Below, piece after piece: positions 23,135 through 31,834 of a stretch of DNA of 64,000 nt; position 1 is the stretch's first letter, and each line of letters opens with the position of its first letter. Position numbers and translations under genes: made by a program. Source of the DNA: CALBPI01 sp039821645 (GTDB lineage: Bacteria > Pseudomonadota > Gammaproteobacteria > Steroidobacterales > Woeseiaceae); contig JBCBNU010000005.1 of NCBI GenBank assembly GCA_039821645.1, positions 48,458 through 112,457 of the forward strand, written 5' to 3'. The notes beneath the pieces are model-generated. The model saw only the letters and a list, made by a program, of their open reading frames with translations, made no database searches and was not told the origin of the DNA.

Positions 23135-25366
23135 TCAGATTGCCTCCCTTGATAGCTGATTCTGCGCTGTCGCGAGATGTTTTTTGACGTTGGCGCGCGT
23201 TCGGTCGAGCGCCGTGTCCCATCCAGTTAATTTCCGACGTATTTCGCTATCCTCAAGCAGTGACCTGCCCAAGTCCAAAGAAAAGAGCTGGCGCTCGATC
23301 TGCCTTGGACCGCGGAACGTGAACGCATCGAGCACATTATCCCGGTAAAAGCGCGTCAGCTGATCCTCGTCATCCTGGAGTGCGAGCAAAATAATGTTGA
23401 GATATCGGGACAGACTCAGATCTGCACCCGAATTTTCCAGATACAACCTAACTTCGCCGGCATACCGTTCTCGCTCATCAGCCGAATAAGTCGGAATCAA
23501 AAACGGCTCGGATAGGATCCGCGCATAACTAACCTTCAATGGCACTCCAGAACGGTAAGGCGAGCGGAAATCTGGAACCTTCTCGTCAAGAAAGGCGAGC
23601 GCATCATCCAGTTGATCAAGAGCAACAGCAGACTCGATCAGATAACGAACGGACGATGCAAAAAAACCGCCGCGCGAGGGTGCGTCATCGATTATTGCCT
23701 GCCGACTCAGCTTGCTCAAAAGCTCCATATCACCCACGGCTGCCGCGCGTTCGAGCTGCAACAATCGATGAATATCCGAACCTGGTGCCATTTCCTCCAC
23801 ACGTTCCAGGTACGGCTCCGCTTCATCGACAAGATCGATTTTGTACAGTTCATACGCAACGGTCCCTGGAAGCTCAGGGTCATCCCGGTCGAATTCTATC
23901 GAGCGGTCATAGTTCTTGATGAACCCAACGAGGTCGCCCATACGGGCATCAATAAATCCGAGCGACGCCCATACCAAGGGTTGAGACTGCTCAATCTCCA
24001 ATGATCGACGATAAGCAGTCCGCGCCTCCGAGAATCTCTCGGCAAATTCCATCATGAAACCGATCTTGAAGTGGTATTCAGGATTAAGCGGGTCCAATAC
24101 GGCCGCTTGCTCTAACAACGCGATAGCCTCGTCATCGCGATCAGCCCATTGCAGGTAACCCGCGAGCGAACCCATCGCCCGCACCGGTAGGTTCTCTCGC
24201 TCGAGGATTTTCTTGGTTTGCTCCTCAAGTCTGGCGAGCTCACCGAAATCGCCATCTCCAAATGCAATAGCAACTCTGGTCTGAATATTCATTACCTGGG
24301 CGTCGATGGAGTCCGGGCGAATACTCAAAGCGCGTTCCGAGAGTGCGAGTACGTCACCATACTCAGAACGAGGTCGCAGCCCAGTAGTGATCTGAGCTGA
24401 ATACAGATCGGTCAGTTCGACCAACGCTTCAAAAAAATCCGGGTCCAGTGTCAACGCATTCTTTAGGAGTATTTCAGCTGACTGGAGCGCCTCAAAAGAA
24501 CCTGGTCGACGGGCTTCTACCGCCCTCAGGAACAACTCGTAGGCGCCTCGGTTCGTTGTGCCGACGCTCTCAAGAACGACTCCGGATCCACCGGAGACAA
24601 TATCCGCGGCGATGATCGCTACAACAGTGTCGGCAATTTCGTCCTGAATCTGAAAAATATCATCAGCGCTCTTATCAAAGACCTCGGACCAGACCGTCGC
24701 ATCCTTCTTTGAGTCAATCAGATTGGCTGTTATTCGAAGGTTCTCCCCCGATCTTTGGACACTGCCACGCAGCAAGTAAACAACGCCCAGCTCAGACGCA
24801 ATTTCCGGCGCCGGCTTGTTCGCTCCCACGAAAGCAAACGCAGAAGTCTGGCCAGTGACCCGCAAATTCTGCACGGATGTCAGCATTGTCGTCAGAGTTT
24901 CCGTCAACCCATTGGCAAGATAGCGCTCACCTTTAGCGGAGTAGTCATCGAATGGCAACACAGCAATTGAGTGGTCATCAATCACTTCAACTTGAACAGA
25001 CGCTGGATCGGGCGTCGAGCTGCGCGTAACAATACGATCGGCAAGCAAAACCGCGACCGCAAGCGTGAGCAACCCGATAATGACCGTATTCAGACGACCA
25101 CCCGTTTCTTGAGTAATCGATTGGGAGCGATCGATTTCCGACTCGCGCTTGATGCCTTCTGGCGTGAGCTCGTAGACCCAGGAAAAAATCAATGCAAATG
25201 GAAAGCCCAACGCTGCGACAAACAAGATGAAGCGCAACGTCCAGTCCGGCAAACCGAACAGGCCAGAGGTGATATCACCTACCTGCAAAACGAGCCACGT
25301 ACCTACCGCGTAGACCGTTGCCACACGAATCACATTGCGGCGTTTGAGCTCCGCGAGAAAACTCAT
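23135..25366 (-). CDS. TolB-TPR membrane protein, paralogue 3
   Basis: This 743-residue protein is first in the leftward triplet. It carries the membrane module, TolB-like domain (SIAVLPFDDYSAKGERYLANGLTETLTTML) and TPR region (e.g. DPLNPEYHFKIGFMMEFAE). No catalytic domain follows. Ten bases upstream ends the phosphatase-like gene, so the triplet may be transcribed with it. The family's role is unknown; TPR plus TolB-like folds suggest protein-protein contacts at the inner membrane. Confidence 0.8.
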   Translation of the reverse strand: MSFLAELKRRNVIRVATVYAVGTWLVLQVGDITSGLFGLPDWTLRFILFVAALGFPFALIFSWVYELTPEGIKRESEIDRSQSITQETGGRLNTVIIGLLTLAVAVLLADRIVTRSSTPDPASVQVEVIDDHSIAVLPFDDYSAKGERYLANGLTETLTTMLTSVQNLRVTGQTSAFAFVGANKPAPEIASELGVVYLLRGSVQRSGENLRITANLIDSKKDATVWSEVFDKSADDIFQIQDEIADTVVAIIAADIVSGGSGVVLESVGTTNRGAYELFLRAVEARRPGSFEALQSAEILLKNALTLDPDFFEALVELTDLYSAQITTGLRPRSEYGDVLALSERALSIRPDSIDAQVMNIQTRVAIAFGDGDFGELARLEEQTKKILERENLPVRAMGSLAGYLQWADRDDEAIALLEQAAVLDPLNPEYHFKIGFMMEFAERFSEARTAYRRSLEIEQSQPLVWASLGFIDARMGDLVGFIKNYDRSIEFDRDDPELPGTVAYELYKIDLVDEAEPYLERVEEMAPGSDIHRLLQLERAAAVGDMELLSKLSRQAIIDDAPSRGGFFASSVRYLIESAVALDQLDDALAFLDEKVPDFRSPYRSGVPLKVSYARILSEPFLIPTYSADERERYAGEVRLYLENSGADLSLSRYLNIILLALQDDEDQLTRFYRDNVLDAFTFRGPRQIERQLFSLDLGRSLLEDSEIRRKLTGWDTALDRTRANVKKHLATAQNQLSREAI

Positions 25367-25375
25367 CGCTGCGGC

Positions 25376-25930
25376 CTATTCCTCAGGTCGCCAGGGCGTC
25401 CAGTCACAACCCTCGCAGTATGGATCAACGTCCGCGCTCTCAAGTGTTGCAAGAATGTAGTCCGTCCAGGTTTCGTTCGGCGTCCAGACCGAGTTCATGT
25501 CGGCCTTCGCGTCTGCCACGGGCACACCAAGTTCGATAACGCGATACAACATCGCAAATGCGCTCGCACGATAGTTAGCTTGGCAATGCAATAAGGTCGG
25601 TTTCTCCGGATCAGCTCGCATCACCGCGGCAAACAGCGCGTAATCACCCGGTCGTGGTGCATCCCAACGCACTGGTATTTGGATGAACTCCGCACCAAGA
25701 TCACTGACGATGCGATCCTCGTGCTCGAGCGAGCCTTTATGGTCGCTATACGCCACATAGACGATGCGCTCCACACCGTCCCCGATGATCTCGTTCAGAT
25801 GATCCTCTGTCGGCTGCCCGGCACTCGCAAAGCTGTCGGCGTATTCAAGATAGTTTCTCGGCTGGTGGTCATCGGCGTACGCACCGGCGGATGCTGTTGC
25901 CAGCCAACAAAAAACAAGAAAACCTCGCAT
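25376..25930 (-). CDS. Exported protein tyrosine phosphatase-like protein (CX4R type)
   Basis: The protein is 184 residues from the ATG at 25930, which gives the signal peptide GFLVFCWLATASAGAYA. The phosphatase loop reads LLHCQANYRASAF, in which the Cys is followed by four residues before Arg. The classical loop is CX5R; the shorter CX4R is known in the DUF442/BLH-type phosphatase-like proteins. A conserved Asp region (VRWDAPRPGDYALF) precedes it. The protein would act in the periplasm. It lies 10 bases before the TolB-TPR triplet on the same strand. Substrate unknown. Confidence 0.72.
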   Translation of the reverse strand: MRGFLVFCWLATASAGAYADDHQPRNYLEYADSFASAGQPTEDHLNEIIGDGVERIVYVAYSDHKGSLEHEDRIVSDLGAEFIQIPVRWDAPRPGDYALFAAVMRADPEKPTLLHCQANYRASAFAMLYRVIELGVPVADAKADMNSVWTPNETWTDYILATLESADVDPYCEGCDWTPWRPEE

Positions 25931-25991
25931 ACGCCCGACCCCAGTGATATCCCGACTCGATTGTAGCCTGAGTCGGCCCGGCGCCACGAAC

Positions 25992-26891
25992 TTAGCGACA
26001 GGTTTGGGCCATCCAGGCAACCACCGTACGTTGCATGAGCATGCGATAACCAGAGAACGCGTGGTCACCCTCCATCTCCAGCGCAGTGAGCTTGATGCGC
26101 GGGTTCTGCTCGTAGGCTGCTACCAGACGCCGCTGAACGTCGATCGGCACAGCTGTGTCCTGCCGGCCGGTGATCAGCAATAACGATTTCCCGGCGAGCC
26201 CCGCCGCAGCGTTCCTCAAGTCGAACGCTCTTTGGTTCTCTGTCAGCTCACGCATGGCTGTCTCACCATCGAAGCCCTCCAGCATGAACAATCCGTCTGT
26301 GTACGCCGCAAAGCCGTCTTTGGCAGCCTGGTCGCGATCGGCGTACTCACCCGGGTTCGAAGCCGCCAACCCGACAACACAGTCGAGGCGTGCGTCCGAC
26401 GCGCCCGCCCTCAGCGCTGCGTAACCGCCCATGGAATGGCCGACCAACGAAAACCGCAGTCCGTCGACTCGGTATTGACGGCCTTCGGCACGCAGCCAGC
26501 TCAGGGCCGCTGCAACATCCTGATGCAAAGTGGTCAGCGAATAGCGTCCTTGAGCACCCCAAGCGCCGCGGTAGTGGATGAAGAACACATTGAAGCCGGC
26601 GCGTCGGAGTGACTGCCCAAGATCCAGGTTTTTTTCGTTGCCCGGGTATCCGTGCAGTAGGACGATGGTGGGGTGCGGACCCCGACCATTTGGCACCATC
26701 AGGTAGCCTGGCAGTTGCCGACCCGCACTGGAGAATGAGACCTCTACGTTCTGTGGCGGGAAAGCAGGATCGATTTCCGGCACATCCTGCGCCACTGGAT
26801 CGAACGCGTTGCGCGACGCACCACCCGCCGCGCACCCCGCCAAGGCGAGGATCGGAATGAGCACTGTCAGCCGCCTAAGCAGACTGACCAT
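25992..26891 (-). CDS. Alpha/beta-hydrolase lipoprotein
   Basis: The protein is 299 residues from the ATG at 26891 (MVSLLRRL), or 307 from 26915. The signal ends in ILALAGCAAG, a lipobox. The hydrolase core contains IVLLHGYPGNEKN (oxyanion region), the nucleophile elbow LVGHSMGGY, an acidic residue in LITGRQDTAVP and the catalytic His in MEGDHAFSGY. It probably hydrolyses an ester or peptide in the envelope. Its start overlaps the end of the halogenase-like gene by 17 bases, pointing to co-expression. Confidence 0.85.
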   Translation of the reverse strand: MVSLLRRLTVLIPILALAGCAAGGASRNAFDPVAQDVPEIDPAFPPQNVEVSFSSAGRQLPGYLMVPNGRGPHPTIVLLHGYPGNEKNLDLGQSLRRAGFNVFFIHYRGAWGAQGRYSLTTLHQDVAAALSWLRAEGRQYRVDGLRFSLVGHSMGGYAALRAGASDARLDCVVGLAASNPGEYADRDQAAKDGFAAYTDGLFMLEGFDGETAMRELTENQRAFDLRNAAAGLAGKSLLLITGRQDTAVPIDVQRRLVAAYEQNPRIKLTALEMEGDHAFSGYRMLMQRTVVAWMAQTCR

Positions 26892-28398
26892 ACAAACGGT
26901 CCAGCCACGGCCCATGTTCGTGGTAGTGGTTTACCGCGGCTTCGCACGCCGCCAACGTGCGTTGGTAATTCCGTTGAGCTGTGCGCAATCCGCGCTTGGT
27001 GCCATCCGGATAGCGCCCCATGCCCGCGAGCAAGCAATACCAACTCGCGCGCTTGTAGGGGTGTCGATCGAGCTTGCGACCCACACTCTCGTCAAAGCTC
27101 TGCGCACCATCCCAGGCAGTCATGATTTCGCGAAGGCTGTCCGACATATGATCGTTAGCGCGAACGTCACGCCAATACGCCGTGTCGTTGCGGCTGCTCG
27201 CCAAGTAGTGCGCTTGCAGGTAATCGCGAGTGCCATCGACCAAACCGTTGACCGTGTCATTGAAGTCACCGGGCGGCTCGACGTTGAAATGCTGAGCTTC
27301 GAACAGTTTCGCAAAGTGTTCGATTGTGAACTGGATGATGTTCAACATCGGTGCTTCCAGCGGCTCTAGAAACCCTTGCGATAGACCGAGCGCGAGGCAG
27401 TTCCGCTTCCAGTGTTCGGGAATCGTTCCTGGCGTCCATTTCAAGTGCAACGGCTCGGCATCGGCAGCGCCTGGCCCGAGCACCGCGCGCAGCTCTTCAG
27501 CCGCAGCGTCCCGGTCCAGATAGTCGGAGCAATAAACATAGCCGTTACCGAAGCGGTGGCTTAATGGAATGTGCCACGCCCAGCCGCATTTCATCGCTGC
27601 TGACACGGTCTCCGCCGGAATGTTTTCGCGATCATCGATCGCTGTCGGCATGGCGACTGCGGAGTCGTTGAATAAATAGTCGCGGTAGGAAATGTACGGT
27701 ACGCCCAACGTCTCACGGATGAGCAGGCCTTTGAAGCCGGAGCAATCGATAAAGAAGTCCGCGTCAAATGCGCCGTGCTCCTTGGTCTCGACTGACGCGA
27801 TTCGGCCATCGTCATGCTGGTTTACGGTATGAATGATGTCATCGATCAACTTCACCCCGAGGCCAGTCGCACGTTCGCGTAGATACTGACCGAGCAATGC
27901 TGCGTCGAAGTGATAGCCGTAGTACTTCACATACGGCAGAGGATCCTTGCCAATCGGTGCTCGACAATTGCGACCGAGGTGGCTCGATACGAAAAAGCTG
28001 TCCGGGTGCGCCGAGACGTCATAGCCCTCGCGGCGCAGATTCGCGTTCTGGAAGAACTTGGCCGCACCGTCCTCGTCTAGTTTCGAGTAGAACGGATGGC
28101 AGTAGGTCTCGTAGCCCTCGTTCTCGGTCCAGCCCGGAAATGAAATACCGCACTTGTACGTTGCGTTACAGGCCGGCATCCATTCGCTTTCCGGAACGCC
28201 CAGACGATCGAAGTAGTCTTTAACTCGCGGGGTTGTGCCCTCTCCGACGCCAACGGTGCCAACAGCTGTCGACTCGATTAACGTTACGTCGACCCCTCGA
28301 TCGGCCCACAAGTGCTGCAACAGGTTTGCGGCCATCCAACCGGCAGTGCCGCCGCCAACGATGAGAACTCGCGGCGCTCTTGTCGTTTCGGTGTTCAT
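26875..28398 (-). CDS. Flavin-dependent tryptophan halogenase-like protein
   Basis: This 507-residue protein has the FAD-binding VGGGTAGWMAANLLQHL, then GVGEGTTPRV, an active-site lysine environment NATYKCGISFPGW (position of Lys79 in PrnA), and the halogenase signature GWAWHIP (W-x-W-x-I-P) followed by SHRFGNGYVYCS. All catalytic landmarks of FAD-dependent halogenases are present. Such proteins need a flavin reductase, which is not encoded nearby. In marine bacteria many relatives act on unknown substrates. The coupled lipoprotein hydrolase downstream is an unusual partner. Confidence 0.9.
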   Translation of the reverse strand: MNTETTRAPRVLIVGGGTAGWMAANLLQHLWADRGVDVTLIESTAVGTVGVGEGTTPRVKDYFDRLGVPESEWMPACNATYKCGISFPGWTENEGYETYCHPFYSKLDEDGAAKFFQNANLRREGYDVSAHPDSFFVSSHLGRNCRAPIGKDPLPYVKYYGYHFDAALLGQYLRERATGLGVKLIDDIIHTVNQHDDGRIASVETKEHGAFDADFFIDCSGFKGLLIRETLGVPYISYRDYLFNDSAVAMPTAIDDRENIPAETVSAAMKCGWAWHIPLSHRFGNGYVYCSDYLDRDAAAEELRAVLGPGAADAEPLHLKWTPGTIPEHWKRNCLALGLSQGFLEPLEAPMLNIIQFTIEHFAKLFEAQHFNVEPPGDFNDTVNGLVDGTRDYLQAHYLASSRNDTAYWRDVRANDHMSDSLREIMTAWDGAQSFDESVGRKLDRHPYKRASWYCLLAGMGRYPDGTKRGLRTAQRNYQRTLAACEAAVNHYHEHGPWLDRLYGQSA

Positions 28399-28416
28399 GC
28401 TGAAAGCTTATACGAA

Positions 28417-28441
28417 ACGGGCGACTTGATCAGCCGCCCGT
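28417..28441 (-). terminator. Stem-loop after ahpF
   Basis: ACGGGCG and CGCCCGT form a 7-base stem around an 11-base loop in the 78-base gap between the ahpF stop and the halogenase start. Read on the minus strand the stem is followed by TTTCGTAT, a weak U-rich tail. It is a plausible terminator of the ahpCF transcript. Confidence 0.5.
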
Positions 28442-28476
28442 CTCGCTTGCGTCTAGCAAAAGACCCGAAAACTTCG

Positions 28477-30066
28477 TCAGGCCGCCTCGGCCTCGGCTGC
28501 TTCGACCGCGGGCGCATGCATCACCAGGTATTCAAACACCGATAGCGCAGCTTTACTGCCTTCACCGAGAGCCACAACGATCTGCTTGTAGGGCACCGTC
28601 GTCACATCACCACAGGCGAAAATCCCGGGCGCACTCGTTTCGGTTTTCTCGTTAATGATGATTTCACCATAATCCGACATGTCGACCACACCCTTCAGGA
28701 AGGATGAGTTTGGCACCAGACCGATCTGAACGAATACAGCGGCCGTGTCGATCTCAACGGTTTCACCTGAGTCACGGTCCTGGTAGACAAGACTAGAAAC
28801 CTTTCCGTCGGTGGCTTTGATCTCCTGCGACGCCGCGTTGGTGATGATGTCGATGTTGTCGCGCTCGCGAGCCTTATCGACAAGCACCTGGTCAGCCTTC
28901 AATTCGGGCAGGAACTCAAGCACGGTCACGTGCTTGACGATACCCGCCAAATCGATTGCAGCTTCGATTCCGGAGTTACCACCGCCGACGACGATCACGT
29001 CCCGACCTTTGAAGAACGGTCCGTCGCAGTGCGGGCAATACGCCACACCATTGCCGATGTATTCCTTCTCACCGGGGATACCGAGCTCACGCCAGTTCGC
29101 ACCCGTGGCGACAATGATGCTGCGGGTACGAATTCTCTCGCCGGATGACAGCGTCACCGTCTTGATATCGCCCTGCTCGACCGAGTCGACGCGCAGATGC
29201 TCCTTCAGGGTGATGTCGTAGTCCTTCAAGTGTGTCTGCAGGCCTTTAACCACCTCGGGACCTGTCGTCTCCGGAATCGAGATCAGGTTTTCGATACCCA
29301 TCGTGTCTTTTACCTGACCACCGAAGCGCTCGGCGATGATCGTGACCGCAAACCCTTTACGGGCCGCATAAATTGCAGACGATACGCCGGCCGGACCACC
29401 ACCGATGATCGTGACATCCTGCAACGGAAGCGACTCACCGCTGCTCGTCTCGTTGGCAACGTTCGGGTACTTCTCGAGAAGCTTCTCAATGATCGTCGCC
29501 GAATCGATCTTGCCGTTGGCGAACGGCTCACCGTTCAGGAACACCGCGGGAACACCCTGCACCTTGCGATCATCAACGACGTCGGAGTACACACCACCAT
29601 CGATCATCTCGGCGCTGATCGACGCGTTCAACGTCGCAAACTGATTCAGTGTTTGTACGACGTCGGGGCAATTGTGGCAGGACAGGCTCACCACGGTTTC
29701 GAATTTCAGCGGCTCGGCGACCGCCTCGATGATGCGCTTGAGCCCATTGTCGAGCTTCACGGGCGTGCCCGCGTTGTTCAGTACCGCCAGAACGAACGAG
29801 TTGAACTCATGACCACCGGGAATACCCGAGAACACGATACCCGTCGATTCTCCATCCGCCTCAATGAGGAAGCTGGCAGGCCCACGCAATGCATCATGCG
29901 CGCGCTCCTCGACCGACATCCGCTCGGAAGTACCAGCGAAGTCACTTAGAAATTTCACAAGTTCAGCTCGGGACTCATGTTCGCCGGGTTGCACGACGAA
30001 CGTGAGGTCACGCGTCAAATTGGCGGTGTAGCCCTTAACGGCTTGCAGCAGTTCCGGTGTCAACAT
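28477..30066 (-). CDS. ahpF: Alkyl hydroperoxide reductase subunit F
   Basis: The protein is 529 residues from the ATG at 30066, which has GAAGGAGAG in front; the upstream extension of the open frame is non-coding hairpin sequence. The N-terminal double-thioredoxin domain carries CHNC (about residue 130). Next come the FAD-binding site IGGGPAGVSSAIYAARKG, the redox motif YCPHCDGP and the NAD-binding VGGGNSGIEAAIDLAG. AhpF passes electrons from NADH to AhpC. It is the second gene of the ahpC-ahpF operon. Confidence 0.96.
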   Translation of the reverse strand: MLTPELLQAVKGYTANLTRDLTFVVQPGEHESRAELVKFLSDFAGTSERMSVEERAHDALRGPASFLIEADGESTGIVFSGIPGGHEFNSFVLAVLNNAGTPVKLDNGLKRIIEAVAEPLKFETVVSLSCHNCPDVVQTLNQFATLNASISAEMIDGGVYSDVVDDRKVQGVPAVFLNGEPFANGKIDSATIIEKLLEKYPNVANETSSGESLPLQDVTIIGGGPAGVSSAIYAARKGFAVTIIAERFGGQVKDTMGIENLISIPETTGPEVVKGLQTHLKDYDITLKEHLRVDSVEQGDIKTVTLSSGERIRTRSIIVATGANWRELGIPGEKEYIGNGVAYCPHCDGPFFKGRDVIVVGGGNSGIEAAIDLAGIVKHVTVLEFLPELKADQVLVDKARERDNIDIITNAASQEIKATDGKVSSLVYQDRDSGETVEIDTAAVFVQIGLVPNSSFLKGVVDMSDYGEIIINEKTETSAPGIFACGDVTTVPYKQIVVALGEGSKAALSVFEYLVMHAPAVEAAEAEAA

Positions 30067-30085
30067 GAATCTCTCCTTCAGAGCA

Positions 30086-30110
30086 ATCGGGGCGGCCATG
30101 CCGCCCCGAT
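30086..30110 (-). other. Intercistronic hairpin between ahpC and ahpF
   Basis: ATCGGGGCGGC, loop CAT, GCCGCCCCGAT is a perfect, very GC-rich 11-base stem lying between the ahpC stop and the ahpF ribosome-binding site. It has no U-tract on the minus strand. It could partially terminate transcription or protect the 3' end of ahpC mRNA, giving more AhpC than AhpF, a common stoichiometry need. Confidence 0.7.
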
Positions 30111-30134
30111 CACGGTTAGCGATGTGGCTATGGC

Positions 30135-30698
30135 TTAGATCTTGCCGACAAGATCCAGCGACGGGGTCAGGGTCTGTTCACCCTTCTCCCAAGCAGCCGG
30201 GCACACTTCGCCGTCGTTATCGCGCACGTACTGTGCCGCTTTGACTTTGCGAACCATGTCTTTGGCTGAACGGCCAACACCCAGGGTGTGGATTTCGTAC
30301 ACCTGGATGATGCCGTCAGGGTCGACGAGGAACGTTCCGCGGAGCGCCTGTCCGGCTTCTTCGATCATCACGTCAAAACCGCGGGTGATCGCACCGGTTG
30401 GGTCCCCGATCATCGGGTACTGAACCTTGCCGATCGCTTCACTGGTTTCGTGCCACGCTTTGTGCACGAAGTGCGAATCAGTCGATACCGCGTAGACTTC
30501 GACGCCGAGCTCCTGCAACTCGGGGTAGTGCGCTGCCATATCTTCGAGTTCGGTCGGGCAAACGAACGTAAAGTCAGCAGGGTAGAACAAGAAGATCGAC
30601 CACTTGCCCTTTACGTCTTCTGAGGTCACGGTCTTGAATTCGTTCGCGTGGAACACGTCGGCCGAGAATTCGGGGATAGACTGTCCAATCAGTGCCAT
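30135..30698 (-). CDS. ahpC: Alkyl hydroperoxide reductase subunit C (peroxiredoxin)
   Basis: This 187-residue typical 2-Cys peroxiredoxin has the peroxidatic Cys in FYPADFTFVCPTELEDMA (about residue 47) and the resolving Cys in GEVCPAAWEKG near residue 165. It reduces H2O2 and organic peroxides with AhpF as reductant. It is the first gene of the operon; the region upstream contains an OxyR-like box. Confidence 0.97.
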   Translation of the reverse strand: MALIGQSIPEFSADVFHANEFKTVTSEDVKGKWSIFLFYPADFTFVCPTELEDMAAHYPELQELGVEVYAVSTDSHFVHKAWHETSEAIGKVQYPMIGDPTGAITRGFDVMIEEAGQALRGTFLVDPDGIIQVYEIHTLGVGRSAKDMVRKVKAAQYVRDNDGEVCPAAWEKGEQTLTPSLDLVGKI

Positions 30699-30789
30699 GG
30701 GATTAAATCCTTTTTTCTTGAGATGGAGGATAAGGAATGTCTACAGCACATTGTCATGCACACGTAGAAAATTCGGAAGTTGAATCTAT

Positions 30790-30804
30790 CTATGACGCTA
30801 ATAG
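30790..30804. promoter_or_regulatory. OxyR-like box upstream of ahpC
   Basis: CTAT-N7-ATAG is the central element of the OxyR consensus (ATAG-N7-CTAT-N7-ATAG-N7-CTAT). The outer right element reads CAAT and the outer left one is poor, so only the core is well conserved. The position, about 92 bases upstream of the ahpC start codon, is suitable, and ahpC is a classical OxyR target. Confidence 0.45.
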
Positions 30805-30820
30805 GTAGCATCAATAGAGA

Positions 30821-30845
30821 TAACCTTCTAATAAACAACAGGTTA
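30821..30845. promoter_or_regulatory. Inverted repeat in the ahpC-SDR divergent region
   Basis: TAACCT and AGGTTA are spaced by 13 bases in the 346-base region between ahpC and the SDR gene (30699-31044). It may be a regulator site for either gene. The rest of this region holds the OxyR-like core and AT-rich promoter-like sequence near 30760-30830. I saw no other gene there: the open frame from 30886 is an unlikely N-terminal extension of the SDR. Confidence 0.3.
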
Positions 30846-31044
30846 CCGCATATTCGACGCTGTGTCGCGCCAAGCGATTTGATCAATGTCTGCTGTTGGG
30901 CATAAAACTAGACAAATCCACAACTTCCGAGTCCTGGCACATCACGCTGACATCAGTTTTGCCTGCAGAAAATCGGCAAAACAGCGCACACTTAATAAAG
31001 CACCGGCGGTAGTGATAGCCGGCAAACCTGATTGGGAAGACAAT

Positions 31045-31809
31045 ATGAATGATCAATCCTCAACAGTGGTGCTCGTCACAGGCGCCAGTCGCGGCATCGG
31101 CGCGGCCGTCGCCGAGCATTTTGCGTCACTAGACTGGCAGGTGGTTGGGGCTGCACGCAGTGAGACCCAACTGCGCGCTGTCGCCGATGCGCTGGCTAGC
31201 GGTAATGGCGAGTTCCACCCCGTCGCGTGCGACGTCACCAACGCCGAAGATGTAGAGCGAGTCTTCGAGACCATCGATCGACTCGGGCGAATCGACCTGC
31301 TCGTCAACAATGCGGGGCTCATCGATCCGATTTCACGGATGGAACATGCAGACGCCGCGAAATGGGCGAACGTCGTGGATGTGAACCTGACCGGCGCTTT
31401 TCGGTTCATTCAGGGCGCCGGCCAGCGCATGCTCGATCAGGGGGAAGGCATGATTCTCAACATCAGCTCCGGTGCCGCTTATGGACCGCTAGAGGGCTGG
31501 TCTCACTACTGCGCCACCAAAGCGGCGTTGCTCATGCTAACCCGCTGCGCCGACAAAGAGTGGCGGCAACATGGGGTCCGAGTTGTTGGGCTGAGTCCGG
31601 GAACGGTAGCCACCGATATGCAGACTTCCATACGCGCGTCCGGCATCAATCCAGTAAGCCAACTGAATCCCGATGTGCATATCCCGCCTGAGTGGGTTGC
31701 GATAGCGATCGAGCGCCTGTTCAACGACGCCACCGAAGAAGACCTGGGACAGGATTTCTCGCTCAAGGACGACGCCGGGCGAAAACGGGTGGGTCTGCCG
31801 CTAGACTAG
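31045..31809 (+). CDS. Short-chain dehydrogenase/reductase (SDR), copy 3
   Basis: The protein is 254 residues from the ATG at 31045, preceded by GGGAAGA and matching the usual SDR start (VVLVTGASRGIGAA). Motifs: TGASRGIG, LVNNAGLI, the catalytic serine in NISSGAAYG, YCATKAALLM and LSPGTVATDMQ. It ends without the common VNG...DGG motif but with LGQDFSLKDDAGRKRVGLP, close to the YciK/benzil-reductase-type SDRs. NAD(P)-dependent oxidoreductase of unknown substrate; not close to copies 1 and 2. Confidence 0.9.
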   Translation: MNDQSSTVVLVTGASRGIGAAVAEHFASLDWQVVGAARSETQLRAVADALASGNGEFHPVACDVTNAEDVERVFETIDRLGRIDLLVNNAGLIDPISRMEHADAAKWANVVDVNLTGAFRFIQGAGQRMLDQGEGMILNISSGAAYGPLEGWSHYCATKAALLMLTRCADKEWRQHGVRVVGLSPGTVATDMQTSIRASGINPVSQLNPDVHIPPEWVAIAIERLFNDATEEDLGQDFSLKDDAGRKRVGLPLD

Positions 31810-31834
31810 CGTCGCTGCTCAATTGGAGAAGCTG

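Noticed and set aside
29197..29949. A 250-residue open frame opposite ahpF
   Set aside because: Antisense shadow; ahpF is unambiguous.
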